A stretch of DNA of 64,000 nt from Caulobacter sp. UNC279MFTsu5.1 (GCF_900114015.1 NZ_FORN01000002.1:62001-126000), one strand, 5' to 3'. Shown: positions 1-8,539, numbered from the stretch's first letter. Notes: generated from the letters alone by a model not told the origin. Numbers and translations are program-made.

Positions 1-2
1 GC

Positions 3-1040
3 GCCCGCGTCTTCGCGTTCGATTTCGGCGCCTCGATCCGCGCGGCCGCGCTCGGCATGGGCGGCGCCTTCCATGACCTGGGCGGGGCGCTGCGCGACGC
101 CGAGCGGCCCGCCGTCGATCTCCAGCCCTTGGCGCTCATCGACGCCGAGAGCGAACGCGTCTGGGCGGCTGGCTGGATCGAGGCGATCCTCGTCCGCGAA
201 GGCGTGTCGGCGACGCCAGCCGTGCGCGAGCATGTCTGGGCGGCGTTGCAAAGCCTGGCCAGCGCGCCGGCGCGCGAGCGGACGCTGTCGGGGTTTTGCG
301 CCCTTCTGGCCAGCCGAGAGCTCAAGCACGCCCTGGCGCCATACTGCCTTGGCGGCGCGTTCGGCCGCTTGCTCGACGCCGAGCAGGAAACCCTCGGCGA
401 GGCGCCCATCGAGGCGTTCGAGACCGAAGGTCTCCTGGGCACGGCCGCCGCGCCCGCGGTGCTGGCCTATCTCTTCCACCGGATCGAGCGACGGCTCGAC
501 GGAAAGCCGACCCTGATCCTCGTCGACGAGGCCTGGCTCGCCTTGGCCGACGCGGCCTTCGGCGCTCAGCTGCAGACCTGGCTGGGGACAGTTCGCAAGA
601 AGAACGGGTCGGTCGTCCTAACCACCCTGTCGCTCGTTCAGATCGAACAGAGCCCGATCGCCCATGCGGTCATCGAGCTGTGCCTGACCCGAATCTTCCT
701 GCCCAACGCCTGGGCCCTGGATCCGATCGGTTCGGCCGCCTACCGCCGGTTTGGCCTGGGCGATCGCCAGATCGAGCTGATCGGCCGCGCCACCCCAAAG
801 CGTGACTACTACGTCCAGTCGCGAGATGGCGAGCGCCTCTTCGAGCTGGGTCTGGGGCCCGTGGGCCTGGCCTTCACCGCCGCCGCCTCGAAGGCCGATC
901 AGGCCCTGATGGCTCAGCTCCTGGCGGCGCGTCCGCCCGAGGGCTTCGCTGCGGCCTGGCTGCGCGCCCGCGGTCTCGACTGGGCCGCCGACCTTCTTCC
1001 GTCCCTCACGCCGCCGTCCTTCATCGAAGAGGAGCGCTGA
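3..1040 (+). CDS. trbE: TrbE conjugal transfer ATPase, C-terminal part (5' end outside window)
   Basis: VirB4-type ATPase that powers assembly of the conjugative type IV secretion channel at the inner membrane. The frame is open from the first codon at position 3 with no stop before 1040, so the gene is cut by the window edge and only about 345 C-terminal residues are seen; the family is usually about 800 residues. The Walker B segment LILVDEAWL lies near position 515-540 and is followed by the typical TTLSLVQIEQSPI region. It is followed after one base by trbJ, whose ribosome binding site lies inside the end of this gene. Identity rests on the Walker B motif and on the perfect trb gene order downstream. 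Confidence 0.93.
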   Translation, partial: ARVFAFDFGASIRAAALGMGGAFHDLGGALRDAERPAVDLQPLALIDAESERVWAAGWIEAILVREGVSATPAVREHVWAALQSLASAPARERTLSGFCALLASRELKHALAPYCLGGAFGRLLDAEQETLGEAPIEAFETEGLLGTAAAPAVLAYLFHRIERRLDGKPTLILVDEAWLALADAAFGAQLQTWLGTVRKKNGSVVLTTLSLVQIEQSPIAHAVIELCLTRIFLPNAWALDPIGSAAYRRFGLGDRQIELIGRATPKRDYYVQSRDGERLFELGLGPVGLAFTAAASKADQALMAQLLAARPPEGFAAAWLRARGLDWAADLLPSLTPPSFIEEER

Positions 1041-1041
1041 C

Positions 1042-1740
1042 ATGCGCCTACGCCGCCGCCGTTTCCTGGCCGCCGCCATGCTGAGCCTGGCCCTGCCGGC
1101 CGCGCCAGCCCTGGCCCAATTCACGGTCTTCGATCCGACCAACTACGCCTCGAACGTGCTGCAGGCCGCCCGCGCGCTCGAGCAGATCAACAACCAGATC
1201 ACCGGCCTGCAAAACCAGGCGCAGATGCTGATCGGCCAGGCCAAGAACCTGGCCAGTCTGCCGTACTCGTCCCTGGCCGCCCTGCAGGGACAGATCGCCC
1301 GCACCCGCGCGCTCCTGGGGCAGGCTCAGCGCCTGGCTTACGACGTCGGCGCCATCCAGGCGGCCTTCACCCAAGCCTACGGCGCAGCGGGCGTGTCGGC
1401 GACCAACGCCGATCTCGTGGCCCGGGCCGACGCGCGCTGGGCCAATTCGGTGGCCGGGTTCGAGGACGCCCTAAAGGTTCAGGCCGGCGTGATCGGGGGG
1501 CTGGACGACACCACCGGCCAGATGTCGAGCCTGGTGACCGCCAGCCAAGGGGCGAGCGGGGCTTTGCAGGCCGCCCAAGCCGGCAACCAGCTCCTGGCCC
1601 TTCAGGCCCAGCAACTGACGGGCCTGACCGCCCTGGTCGCCGCCCAAGGCCGCGCCCAGGCCCTGGAGGCCGCCGATCGCGCCGCCGCGCGCGCCGACGC
1701 CAAGGCCCGCTTCGCGCGCTTCATGGGACGCCAGCCGTGA
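1042..1740 (+). CDS. trbJ: TrbJ, P-type conjugative transfer protein (VirB5-like)
   Basis: Periplasmic or pilus-associated component of the Trb mating apparatus, 232 residues. The N-terminus has arginines followed by a hydrophobic stretch ending at about residue 25 (PAAPALA), a good signal peptide. The body starts with FTVFDPTNYASN and a Gln-rich helical region (ALEQINNQITGLQNQAQML), which is the TrbJ signature, and is predicted to be largely coiled coil. The ATG at 1042 follows a GAGGAG ribosome binding site one base after trbE. Its stop overlaps the GTG start of the next gene, so the two are translationally coupled. Confidence 0.93.
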   Translation: MRLRRRRFLAAAMLSLALPAAPALAQFTVFDPTNYASNVLQAARALEQINNQITGLQNQAQMLIGQAKNLASLPYSSLAALQGQIARTRALLGQAQRLAYDVGAIQAAFTQAYGAAGVSATNADLVARADARWANSVAGFEDALKVQAGVIGGLDDTTGQMSSLVTASQGASGALQAAQAGNQLLALQAQQLTGLTALVAAQGRAQALEAADRAAARADAKARFARFMGRQP

Positions 1741-1970
1741 GGGCCGCCATCGTCTGGGGCCTGGTGCTCTGGATCATCATCGCCGCGGGCGTGGTCACCG
1801 CCCGTCATGCGCCGCCACGCGCCGTGGCCGCGAGCGCCGCCTCCGATCGCGATCCGACCCTGACACGGTGCCAGACCGCCGCCGTCCAGGACGGCGGAGG
1901 GGGCGATCCGGGCTGCCGAGCGGCCTGGCGCGCCGCGCGCGAGCACTTCTTCGGAAAGCCGGGCCGATGA
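1737..1970 (+). CDS. trbK: TrbK-like putative entry exclusion protein (TrbK-alt type)
   Basis: Small 77-residue protein between trbJ and trbL, the place where an entry exclusion gene sits in trb operons. It has one N-terminal membrane segment (residues 4-20, VWGLVLWIIIAAG) and two cysteines in the pattern RCQ ... GCRAAWRAAREHFF, which is the conserved core of the TrbK-alt family. Start is GTG at 1737, overlapping the trbJ stop by four bases (GTGA); the stop overlaps the trbL start (ATGA). Exclusion function is known only for related systems; here it is inferred from position and motif. Confidence 0.8.
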   Translation: MRAAIVWGLVLWIIIAAGVVTARHAPPRAVAASAASDRDPTLTRCQTAAVQDGGGGDPGCRAAWRAAREHFFGKPGR

Positions 1971-3256
1971 ACGACATCGGCGTCATCGACACCTTTTTCG
2001 ACACCTTCAACCGCATGATCGACGGGGGCTTTGGACTGCTGGGCGGCGACGTCGCCTCGCTCTCCAACCGCCTGGTGGCCATCGACGTGACCCTGGCGGC
2101 CCTGATGTGGACCCTGGCGGCGGGCGAGGACGTCCTGGCCCGCCTCATCCGGAAGGTCCTCTATGTCGGCTTTTTCGCGTTCCTGATCGGCAACTTTCAG
2201 GCGCTCGCGACGATCGTGTTCAAGAGCTTCACCGCGCTTGGCCTGACGGCGACGGGTGCGGGGCTGCCGGCCGATGAGATGTTGCGGCCGGGGAAGTTGG
2301 CGGCGCTGGGCGTCAGCACGGGCAAACCGCTTCTGGAGGCCGCGGCCGACCTCTCCGGCTGGCCGGGGGTCTTCGAGAACCTCGTGCAGATCCTCGTCCT
2401 GCTGGTCGCCTTCCTGCTGATCCTCATCGCCTTCTTCGTGATGGCGGTTCAGGTCTTCGTCGTCCTGATCGAATTCAAGCTGGCCACCCTGATCGGTTTC
2501 GTCCTCGTGCCCTTCGGGCTTTTCGGACGCACCGCGTTCCTGGCCGAAAAGGTCCTGGGCGAAGTCCTGGCTATGGGCGTCAAGGTCATGGCCCTGGCCG
2601 TCGTGGTCGGCATTGGCTCGACGCTCTTCGACCAGTTCTCGGCCACCTGGGTCGATGGCCAACCGACGCTGGAACAGGTCCTGGCCCTGGTGCTGGCCAG
2701 CCTGGTGCTCGTGGGCCTGTCGATCTTCTGCCCCTCGCTGGCCGCCGGGCTGATCTCCGGGGCGCCGCAACTGGGCGCCGGCGCGGCCGTCGGCACGGGT
2801 CTGGCGGTCGGCGGCGCCGCCATGGCCGGCGCGGCCGGCGCCCAGATGGCCGCCGGCCAGGGGGCGGCCCTATCGCGCGGCGTCGCCGCTGGTTTCGGCG
2901 GCGCAGCCGGCGGCGGGGGCAAACCGCCGCGCGGCGGCATGAACAAGCTCGACGACGGCGACGGTCCGACCGGTAGTCCCAAGAGCCCGGGCGGCCCCGA
3001 CACGCCGGGTCCGCGTGGTCCCTCGTCCCCCAATCCCGGGCCCTCCGGCGCCGGCCCCTCGGCGCCGCCGAGCGGCTCGGGCGGCGGCGCCAACGAGACC
3101 GGTCAGGGGCCTTCGCCAGCCGCGACCGCGCCGGATTGGGCGCGGGACCTCCAACGCCGCCAGGCTCTTGCCCATGGGGCCGGCCTGGCGGCTCACAGCC
3201 TCGCGAGCGGCGATGCGGCCGCCAGCGGCGGCGCCCCTTCCTTGTCGGAGACCTGA
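1967..3256 (+). CDS. trbL: TrbL, inner-membrane channel protein (VirB6-like)
   Basis: Polytopic membrane protein of the Trb channel, 429 residues from ATG 1967. Residues about 1-20 (IGVIDTFFDTFNRMIDGGF) match the TrbL start, followed by five or six hydrophobic segments up to about residue 275. The last 150 residues are a Gly/Pro/Ser-rich tail that is predicted to be disordered, common in alphaproteobacterial TrbL. A longer frame to a GTG at 1868 exists but lies inside the trbK-like gene; the ATGA overlap at 1967 is the convincing start. Confidence 0.93.
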   Translation: MNDIGVIDTFFDTFNRMIDGGFGLLGGDVASLSNRLVAIDVTLAALMWTLAAGEDVLARLIRKVLYVGFFAFLIGNFQALATIVFKSFTALGLTATGAGLPADEMLRPGKLAALGVSTGKPLLEAAADLSGWPGVFENLVQILVLLVAFLLILIAFFVMAVQVFVVLIEFKLATLIGFVLVPFGLFGRTAFLAEKVLGEVLAMGVKVMALAVVVGIGSTLFDQFSATWVDGQPTLEQVLALVLASLVLVGLSIFCPSLAAGLISGAPQLGAGAAVGTGLAVGGAAMAGAAGAQMAAGQGAALSRGVAAGFGGAAGGGGKPPRGGMNKLDDGDGPTGSPKSPGGPDTPGPRGPSSPNPGPSGAGPSAPPSGSGGGANETGQGPSPAATAPDWARDLQRRQALAHGAGLAAHSLASGDAAASGGAPSLSET

Positions 3257-3259
3257 TCG

Positions 3260-3946
3260 ATGAACCCTTTCAAGGGACCGCCGAAGTATGGCGCGACGCC
3301 CGCGCCCGAAACACCCTACCGCCAGGCCGGCCAGGCGTGGGACCGACAGGTGGGCGCCGCGCGCGCCCAGGCTGGGTCGTGGCGCCTGATGGCGATCGGC
3401 CTGCTAGCCTTGTCGGGCGGCCTTGGCGGGGGGCTAGTCTGGCTGTCGGCGCAGGGCACGGTCACGCCCTGGATCGTCGAGGTCGATCGCCTCGGCCAGG
3501 TCCAGGCCGCGGGCCCGGCGGTGCGCGGTTACGCGCCCACCGACGAGCAGGTCCGGGCCTCATTGCGACGCCTGATCGAGCAGGTGCGGTCGATCTCGAG
3601 CGACGCCGTCGTCGTCGGCCAGAATTGGGATCAGGCCTATGACGTCGTCGAAGGCGACGCCGCCCGCTTCGTCACCGAGTTCGCCAACGCCATCGATCTC
3701 AAGGGGCAGATCGGCAAGACCCAGGTCAGCGTCGAGGTGACGAGCGTGCTGCGCGCCTCGCCCAAAAGCTTCCGAGCCGCCTGGATCGAGCGCCGTTTCG
3801 TCGACGGGCAGCTGCAGGCCACCGAGCGCTGGTCGGCCATCCTGACCGTCGAGCTGCGCCGGCCCAGGACCGATCAGGAGATCCTCGCCAACGGCCTGGG
3901 TGTCCACGTCACAGCTATCAACTGGTCTCGGGAGGGCGGAGCATGA
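3260..3946 (+). CDS. trbF: TrbF, VirB8-like assembly protein
   Basis: Bitopic inner-membrane protein that bridges the Trb channel, 228 residues. It starts with NPFKGPPKYGATPAPETPY, a near-invariant TrbF N-terminus, has one membrane segment at about residues 48-68 and a periplasmic VirB8 domain containing TPWIVEVDRLG. Three bases separate it from trbL and the stop overlaps the trbG start (ATGA). No key region is missing. Confidence 0.94.
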   Translation: MNPFKGPPKYGATPAPETPYRQAGQAWDRQVGAARAQAGSWRLMAIGLLALSGGLGGGLVWLSAQGTVTPWIVEVDRLGQVQAAGPAVRGYAPTDEQVRASLRRLIEQVRSISSDAVVVGQNWDQAYDVVEGDAARFVTEFANAIDLKGQIGKTQVSVEVTSVLRASPKSFRAAWIERRFVDGQLQATERWSAILTVELRRPRTDQEILANGLGVHVTAINWSREGGA

Positions 3947-4731
3947 CGATGCGCTCCTTGATGGTGTCGGCGGCCCTGGCGGCGCTCGATAGCGTGAGCG
4001 GGCAGGGCGTCCAGGCCGCGCCCCGTGAGCGTCAACCGCAGGCCGGGGCGCCCGTGGAGTTCAAGTTCGTCCCCGGCGGCCTTTATCCGGTGTTGGCCGC
4101 GCCTGGCCGGATCACCGCCATCACCCTGGAGCCGGGCGAGACCCTCAGTCCCACCAACCCGATCGCCGCCGGAGACACCGCCCGCTGGGTGATCGGCGAC
4201 ACGGCCAGCGGCGAGGGGCGCGTTCGGCGCGTCCAAGTGCTGATCAAGCCGACCCTAGGAAGCCTCTCCACCAACCTGGTGATCAACACCAGCCGCCGGA
4301 CCTATTTCCTGGACGTGCGCGCTTCCGATCGCGCCTATCTCACCGAGGTGCGGTGGCGATACGGCGACGCGGTCCCGTTGGTCGCCGCGCCGCCCGCGCC
4401 GCTGGCGCCGGCGCGCGCGGAGGTCAGCGCGGGGCCGCCACGTCTGAACTTCGCCTACCGGATCACCGGATCTCGCGTCCTGCGTCCGGTCCGGGTTTAC
4501 GACGACGGCGTGCGAACAGTGCTGGAGTTTGGCCCGCGCATCGCGATGGCGGACCTGCCGCCGCTCTACCGGCTGGCCGCGAACGGCAAGTCCGGCGAGC
4601 TGGTCAATTACAGCGTCGATGGCCGGACCCTCCGCGTCGACGGCCTTGTCGAGCGGGCCGAGCTGCGTTTGGGCCGCAAGGGCCTGGCCCGCCGCGTACG
4701 GATCGAGCGTCTGGCGGAGGCGGGCCAATGA
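3943..4731 (+). CDS. trbG: TrbG, VirB9-like outer-membrane-associated protein
   Basis: Periplasmic VirB9/CagX-family protein that pairs with TrbI and forms the outer part of the channel, 262 residues. The first 24 residues are a signal sequence. The N-terminal part contains the FKFVPGGLYPVLAAPGRIT and LEPGE motifs of the family, the middle contains NTSRRTYFLDVRASD, and the C-terminal part has a second beta domain (VYDDGVRTVLEF). It overlaps trbF and trbI by four bases at each end, so expression is coupled to them. Confidence 0.94.
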   Translation: MTMRSLMVSAALAALDSVSGQGVQAAPRERQPQAGAPVEFKFVPGGLYPVLAAPGRITAITLEPGETLSPTNPIAAGDTARWVIGDTASGEGRVRRVQVLIKPTLGSLSTNLVINTSRRTYFLDVRASDRAYLTEVRWRYGDAVPLVAAPPAPLAPARAEVSAGPPRLNFAYRITGSRVLRPVRVYDDGVRTVLEFGPRIAMADLPPLYRLAANGKSGELVNYSVDGRTLRVDGLVERAELRLGRKGLARRVRIERLAEAGQ

Positions 4732-5849
4732 GCGGGCCGGTCGACGACGAGCAAAAGGCGATCGCCGAGCGCTTGAGCCTGCGGGCGCCGGGCCCGGCGG
4801 TCACCCGGGTGTCGCGCAAGGCCTTGCTCGTCCTTGGGGGAACGGCCGCCGTGGCGCTGGGCAGCGCGCTGATCTGGTCAACGCGGGCGCCGCCGCGCAA
4901 GGCTCCGCCGCCGCCGCCCGCCGCCACACCGCGTCCGCCGGAGAAGATCTCCAGCCTCCCCAAGGACTATCTGCATCGCGACACGCCGCCAGCATTGGGG
5001 CCGCCGCTGCCGGGCGACCTCGGACGGCCGATGCTCAGCGCCTCGCGAGCCGCCGCGAGGCCCGAAGCCGACCCGATTTCGGCCTTGCCGGTCGTCGCGC
5101 CGCCGCCGGTGGTGGCCTCGCCCGCAGCGCAAGCGCGCTTGGCCGGGCGCGTCAGCGGCCTGTTCCTGACGGTGAGCCAAGCCGATCACGGGGCGGTGGC
5201 TGAATTGAGGTCCGACGCCTCGCCGACGGCCGGCGCCGATCCGCGCACCACCAGTCCCGAGCGGCTCCAGGCCCCGGCCTCGCCTTACCTGCTCCAGGCC
5301 GGGGCCATCATTCCCGCCGCCTTGATCACCGGTTTGCGCTCGGATGCGCCCGGCGTGGCGATCGCCCAAGTGACCCAGGACGTGCACGACAGTCTGGGCG
5401 GCGGCCACCTGCTGATCCCCGCCGGGGCCAAGCTGATCGGCGAGTACGCCACGACGACGATCGCCGGCCAGAGCCGCCTGGGCGTGGCCTGGACTCGGCT
5501 TATCCTACCCAGCGGGGCGTCCATCATCCTCGATAAGCTCCCGGCGGCCGACTCCCAGGGCATGGCCGGTCTCGAGGATGGCGTCGACCGCCATTGGGGC
5601 CAGGTGTTCGCCGCGGCCGGGCTCAGCACCGTCCTGGCGATCGGGGCAGAGACCGGCGCGGACGGCGATAGCGAGCTTATCCGGGCCCTACGGCGCGGAT
5701 CGAGCCAGGCGGTCAGCGACGTGGGTCAGCAGGCGGTCGGACGTAGTCTCGCCCTGGCCCCGACCCTGACCATCCGACCGGGCGCGCCCCTTCGGGTCCT
5801 CCTGACCCGAGACCTCGTTCTTGAACCCTATGCGGGAGGCCGCCAATGA
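4728..5849 (+). CDS. trbI: TrbI, VirB10-like channel protein
   Basis: Energy-sensing VirB10 homologue that spans both membranes, 373 residues from ATG 4728. The layout is a short cytoplasmic head, a membrane segment at about residues 30-48, a Pro-rich linker (PPPPPAATPRPP) and a C-terminal VirB10 domain with YLLQAGAIIPAALITGLRSD, LLIPAGAKLIGEY and LTIRPGAPLRVLLTRDLVL, all diagnostic. A longer reading frame back to 4353 exists inside trbG, but the ATGA overlap with trbG sets the start. The stop overlaps the DUF2274 gene. Confidence 0.94.
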   Translation: MSGPVDDEQKAIAERLSLRAPGPAVTRVSRKALLVLGGTAAVALGSALIWSTRAPPRKAPPPPPAATPRPPEKISSLPKDYLHRDTPPALGPPLPGDLGRPMLSASRAAARPEADPISALPVVAPPPVVASPAAQARLAGRVSGLFLTVSQADHGAVAELRSDASPTAGADPRTTSPERLQAPASPYLLQAGAIIPAALITGLRSDAPGVAIAQVTQDVHDSLGGGHLLIPAGAKLIGEYATTTIAGQSRLGVAWTRLILPSGASIILDKLPAADSQGMAGLEDGVDRHWGQVFAAAGLSTVLAIGAETGADGDSELIRALRRGSSQAVSDVGQQAVGRSLALAPTLTIRPGAPLRVLLTRDLVLEPYAGGRQ

Positions 5850-6067
5850 ACCGGCTCAAAATCACCGGCATCGAGGACGATACCCCGGTGAAAGTCACCT
5901 CGGAGGTGCCGGCCGCCGTGCACCGCGACCTGATTGACTACGGCAAGGCGATGGGCGAGGGCGGCGGCAAGGTGGTCGAGCCCGCCAAGCTCTTGCCCGA
6001 GATGGCGCGTCTGTTCATGGCTTCCGACCGTGGGTTCGTGCGGGGTCGCAAATCGCGCCGACCCTGA
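5846..6067 (+). CDS. DUF2274 domain protein, last gene of the trb operon
   Basis: Small 73-residue cytoplasmic protein of the DUF2274 family, which is found at the end of trb operons of alphaproteobacterial conjugative elements. The sequence keeps the family core KVTSEVPAAVHRDLIDYGKAM and EPAKLLPEMARLFMASDRGF. It starts with an ATGA overlap with trbI. The role is not known; the core resembles a ribbon-helix-helix-like small regulator, which is inference only. The conjugation genes end here. Confidence 0.85.
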   Translation: MNRLKITGIEDDTPVKVTSEVPAAVHRDLIDYGKAMGEGGGKVVEPAKLLPEMARLFMASDRGFVRGRKSRRP

Positions 6068-6107
6068 AACGGTGGGGTGAGATCGGCGATCGTGCCCGGC
6101 TACGCCT

Positions 6108-6145
6108 GTAACCGAATGACCGCCCGGCGAAGCGCCAATGTAAGA
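6108..6145 (+). promoter_or_regulatory. Paired GTAACC-type boxes upstream of the LysE gene
   Basis: GTAACC at 6108 and the variant GTAAGA at 6140, 32 bases apart, lying 128 and 96 bases before the ATG at 6236. Two other genes in the window have the same arrangement at nearly the same distances (7926/7957 and 10863/10893). The binding factor is unknown; an ECF-type -35 element is possible, but no matching -10 with constant spacing was seen. Confidence 0.4.
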
Positions 6146-6235
6146 CGCTGCTTCCATCTTCCCGGACCGGCAAGAGGGCCGGGGAGGCCACGACCCTGAG
6201 CCTCGCCGCCCTCGATCCATGACGGGACGAGAGCG

Positions 6236-6868
6236 ATGATGGACCCACACGTGCTGGCGGCCTTCGCCGGCGTGGCCTTGGTGCTGACGATGGCGCCGGG
6301 CCTGGACACGGCCATGGTGCTGCGCACCTCCGCCGCGGAGAGCACCCGCAACGGCGTGATGGCCGCCTTTGGGATCGGCGCGGGCTGCCTGCTCTGGGGT
6401 TTTGCCGTCGCCCTGGGTCTTGGCGCGCTCCTGGCCACCGCGCCCATGGCCTTCGTGGCCCTTAAGTGGGCTGGGGCGATCTATCTCGTCTGGCTTGGCC
6501 TGAAGCTGCTGATCAAGCCACGCGGGTCGGGCGGTGATCCGCTTCCGGCTCGCGCCGCGCCTGAGGTTTCGCAATGGGCCGCTTTTCGGCGAGGCTTCAC
6601 CACCAACATCCTCAATCCGAAGGTCGGGGTTTTCTACATCACCCTGCTGCCACAGTTCCTCCCCGCTAACGCCACGGGCGTGGCGCCGGCCCTGCTGCTA
6701 GCCGGCATCCACGTCGCCCTGGCCGTCACCTGGTTCACAATCCTCGCCGGCGGCGCGGCCGTGGTCCGGAAGATCCTGCAACGTCCGCCGGTGGCGCGCG
6801 GCCTCGACCTGGCGACCGGCTGCGTCTTCGTCGGCTTCGGCGCCAGCCTGGTCTTGGCCAGTCATTAG
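6236..6868 (+). CDS. LysE/RhtB family amino-acid exporter
   Basis: Inner-membrane exporter of the LysE/RhtB superfamily, 210 residues with about six membrane helices. Diagnostic segments are MAPGLDTAMVLRTSA near residue 20, the FGIGAGCLLWG helix, and NILNPKVGVFYITLLPQF near residue 122, a hallmark of the family. The substrate (an amino acid or derivative) cannot be told. It is the first gene after the trb operon and reads in the same direction, but the 170-base gap and its own paired upstream boxes suggest separate expression. The start could be the second of two ATG codons; the first is used. Confidence 0.9.
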   Translation: MMDPHVLAAFAGVALVLTMAPGLDTAMVLRTSAAESTRNGVMAAFGIGAGCLLWGFAVALGLGALLATAPMAFVALKWAGAIYLVWLGLKLLIKPRGSGGDPLPARAAPEVSQWAAFRRGFTTNILNPKVGVFYITLLPQFLPANATGVAPALLLAGIHVALAVTWFTILAGGAAVVRKILQRPPVARGLDLATGCVFVGFGASLVLASH

Positions 6869-6885
6869 GCGGGCGCCCCGAGGCC

Positions 6886-7356
6886 TCACGGATCGACGCG
6901 CAGGACGGTGTTGGCCGCGGCTGGCGGCGTCAGGTCGATGACCAGAAGCTCTACGGCTTGGGCCTCATGATTGCGCGCGGCGTGCCATTGGTCGATGTCT
7001 TCGGCGATGGCCTCACCGGCCTTGAAAACCCGCGCGCGGCCCGTTTCGAGATTGGTCACCGACAGTCTGCCGGACAGGACATAGCCGATGCGGACAAACG
7101 GGTGCTTGTGGGCCGGGAGCGCGGCGTGGGCGGCGATATGGTATCGCGCCACCGTCACTTCCAACGGACCTGGCGGCAGGACGATCGAGCCGCCCGAGGT
7201 GGTTGTCGCGCTGCGCATTAGCGTCTCGACCTTGACCCCCGAGGGGGCGGCGTCGGGCGCGGCCATGCTGGGCGCGGCGACCAAGGCAACGGCGATCGCC
7301 GAGCGCGCGCCGAGACGAAGGGCGGCCCAGAAGGCCTGGAAACGGCGACTTGCCAT
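6886..7356 (-). CDS. Secreted cupin-domain protein
   Basis: Single-domain cupin of about 156 residues with an N-terminal signal peptide (ARSAIAVALVAAPSMAAP). The cupin core is seen as HAALPAHKHPFVRIGYVLSG and, further on, EDIDQWHAARN; the histidines can bind a metal. The ATG at 7356 is preferred because GGAG lies six bases upstream, although the frame remains open to 7473. Enzymatic role is unknown; many such proteins handle small organic acids. It is convergent with the LysE gene and is the likely second gene of a transcript starting at the PII gene. Confidence 0.8.
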   Translation of the reverse strand: MASRRFQAFWAALRLGARSAIAVALVAAPSMAAPDAAPSGVKVETLMRSATTTSGGSIVLPPGPLEVTVARYHIAAHAALPAHKHPFVRIGYVLSGRLSVTNLETGRARVFKAGEAIAEDIDQWHAARNHEAQAVELLVIDLTPPAAANTVLRVDP

Positions 7357-7408
7357 GCGGATCTCCATGATGCGGGGGGCGCCCGAGGCGGGCGCGCCAG
7401 GGGATGTT

Positions 7409-7747
7409 TCAGAGGGCGGCCAAGCCTGTTTCGCCGGTGCGGATACGCACGGCCGACTGGACGTCCAGGACAAAGATCTTGCCGTCGCCGATCCGGCCGG
7501 TGGCCGCCGCGTCCTGCACCGCGGCCAGCGCGCCCTTGAGGGCCGAGGCGGGGACCACGGCCTCGATCTTGATTTTCGGGATCAGCGCGACTTCGTACTC
7601 CGCGCCGCGATAGATTTCGGTCTTCCCCATCTGGCGGCCGCACCCGCGGACCTCGGCGATCGTCAGGCCCTCCGCGCCGGCCATGACCAAGGCTTCGCGC
7701 ACAGCGTCCAGCTTGAAGGGTTTGACGTAGGCGACGATCATTTTCAT
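7409..7747 (-). CDS. glnK: PII nitrogen regulatory protein (GlnB/GlnK)
   Basis: PII signalling protein of exactly 112 residues when started at ATG 7747. The N-terminus MKMIVAYVKPFKLDAVREAL, the T-loop TEIYRGAEY with the uridylylation tyrosine at residue 51, and the C-terminal GRIGDGKIFVLDV are all diagnostic. PII proteins bind ATP/ADP and 2-oxoglutarate and regulate nitrogen metabolism or the AmtB channel. No amtB, glnA or glnD is nearby, so this is a stand-alone copy; the T-loop carries QMGKTE where most have QKGHTE. Start at 7747 fits the family length better than a GTG/ATG further upstream. Confidence 0.93.
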   Translation of the reverse strand: MKMIVAYVKPFKLDAVREALVMAGAEGLTIAEVRGCGRQMGKTEIYRGAEYEVALIPKIKIEAVVPASALKGALAAVQDAAATGRIGDGKIFVLDVQSAVRIRTGETGLAAL

Positions 7748-8057
7748 GGGCGTGTCGCGGCCCAAGACCGCGCTCCTGTTCCAAGACGCTGGCGTGGCCG
7801 GGCGCCGGCGTGGCGCGACCACGGTCAAGCGGTAGGGAAGGGGCGATACGGCTCGGTTTCGTCACCGCGCGTTTCGACTACGACCGTAACCGAGCCGGCC
7901 GCCGACAGGATTGGCGACAACGGCTGTAGCCAATCGGCGCCCCGTTGATTGCGCCTGTAACCCAGACGCCCGCCCAGGACGGCGACGAGCGTCTAAGGGA
8001 CGAGTCCCACAACCTTCGCCGCCCAAACCGTGGCGGATCGTCTCTCCAGGAGCTCCC
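7748..8057. promoter_or_regulatory. Divergent intergenic region with GTAACC/GTAGCC boxes
   Basis: About 310 bases between the leftward PII gene and the rightward small secreted-protein gene, so it must hold both promoters. GTAACC occurs at 7886 and 7957 and GTAGCC at 7926. The 7926/7957 pair sits 132 and 101 bases before the ATG at 8058, matching the spacing seen at the LysE and 10992 genes. No gene of its own is apparent. Confidence 0.45.
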
Positions 8058-8339
8058 ATGTATCGTTTCGCCAAGCGCGCCCTGATCAGCGCATGTCTCG
8101 TGGCCGCCATCGCCGCGCCGCTGTCCGGCATGGCGGCGACCTCCGTTGTCCGCGACGCGCGGCAGAACACCTGCAAGCTGGTGAGCGCGCCGTTCGCCGC
8201 CCACAAGACGCCCTATCGCACGAGCCAGTATGTTTGCGGCGGCGTGACCTACGCCGTGTCCGATCCGCGCCTGTCCCAAGCCGTGGTCGATGCGCGGGTC
8301 CAGGCCGACGGCCGCCCTGGCCGCCTGGTCGCGCGCTGA
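8058..8339 (+). CDS. Small secreted protein, unknown function
   Basis: Protein of 93 residues with a clear signal peptide (KRALISACLVAAIAAPLSGMAA, cleavage near residue 27) and two cysteines in the mature part (NTCKL and YVCGG), which could form a disulfide in the periplasm. The ATG at 8058 has an AGGAG ribosome binding site. No family was recognised. It is followed by a strong hairpin, so it is probably transcribed alone. It shares the paired GTAACC-type upstream boxes with the LysE gene and with another small secreted-protein gene at 10992. Confidence 0.7.
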   Translation: MYRFAKRALISACLVAAIAAPLSGMAATSVVRDARQNTCKLVSAPFAAHKTPYRTSQYVCGGVTYAVSDPRLSQAVVDARVQADGRPGRLVAR

Positions 8340-8346
8340 GGCGACC

Positions 8347-8374
8347 GCGCCGGGCCTGGAGCCAGGTCCGGCGC
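8347..8374 (+). terminator. Strong hairpin after the small secreted-protein gene
   Basis: GCGCCGGGCCTGG pairs with CCAGGTCCGGCGC across a two-base loop, a 13-bp stem with one G-T pair, starting eight bases after the stop at 8339. No run of T follows, so termination strength is uncertain. Confidence 0.6.
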
Positions 8375-8539
8375 TCGCGCGGTTCCTCCGTCGCTAATGT
8401 GACGCCGCGCGGAATCGTGATCGAGTGCCTCAGAGCCTCGGCCGTTCGGCCGAAGGCGACAGGATCAGGTCGCGGGCGGCCGCCCGCGGCGCCGGCGATC
8501 GGTCCGCTCCGGCGGCCCGACAAAACAGAAGAACCAGCC

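Noticed and set aside
618-1142. Leftward open frame antisense to trbE/trbJ
   Set aside because: High-GC DNA gives long antisense frames; this one has low-complexity Arg/Gly content and no start signal, while the forward genes are certain.
6108-6131. GTAACC followed by CGAA as an ECF promoter
   Set aside because: The gap to CGAA is 14 bases and the other GTAACC sites have no CGAA or CGTC at a common distance, so a specific sigma factor could not be assigned.
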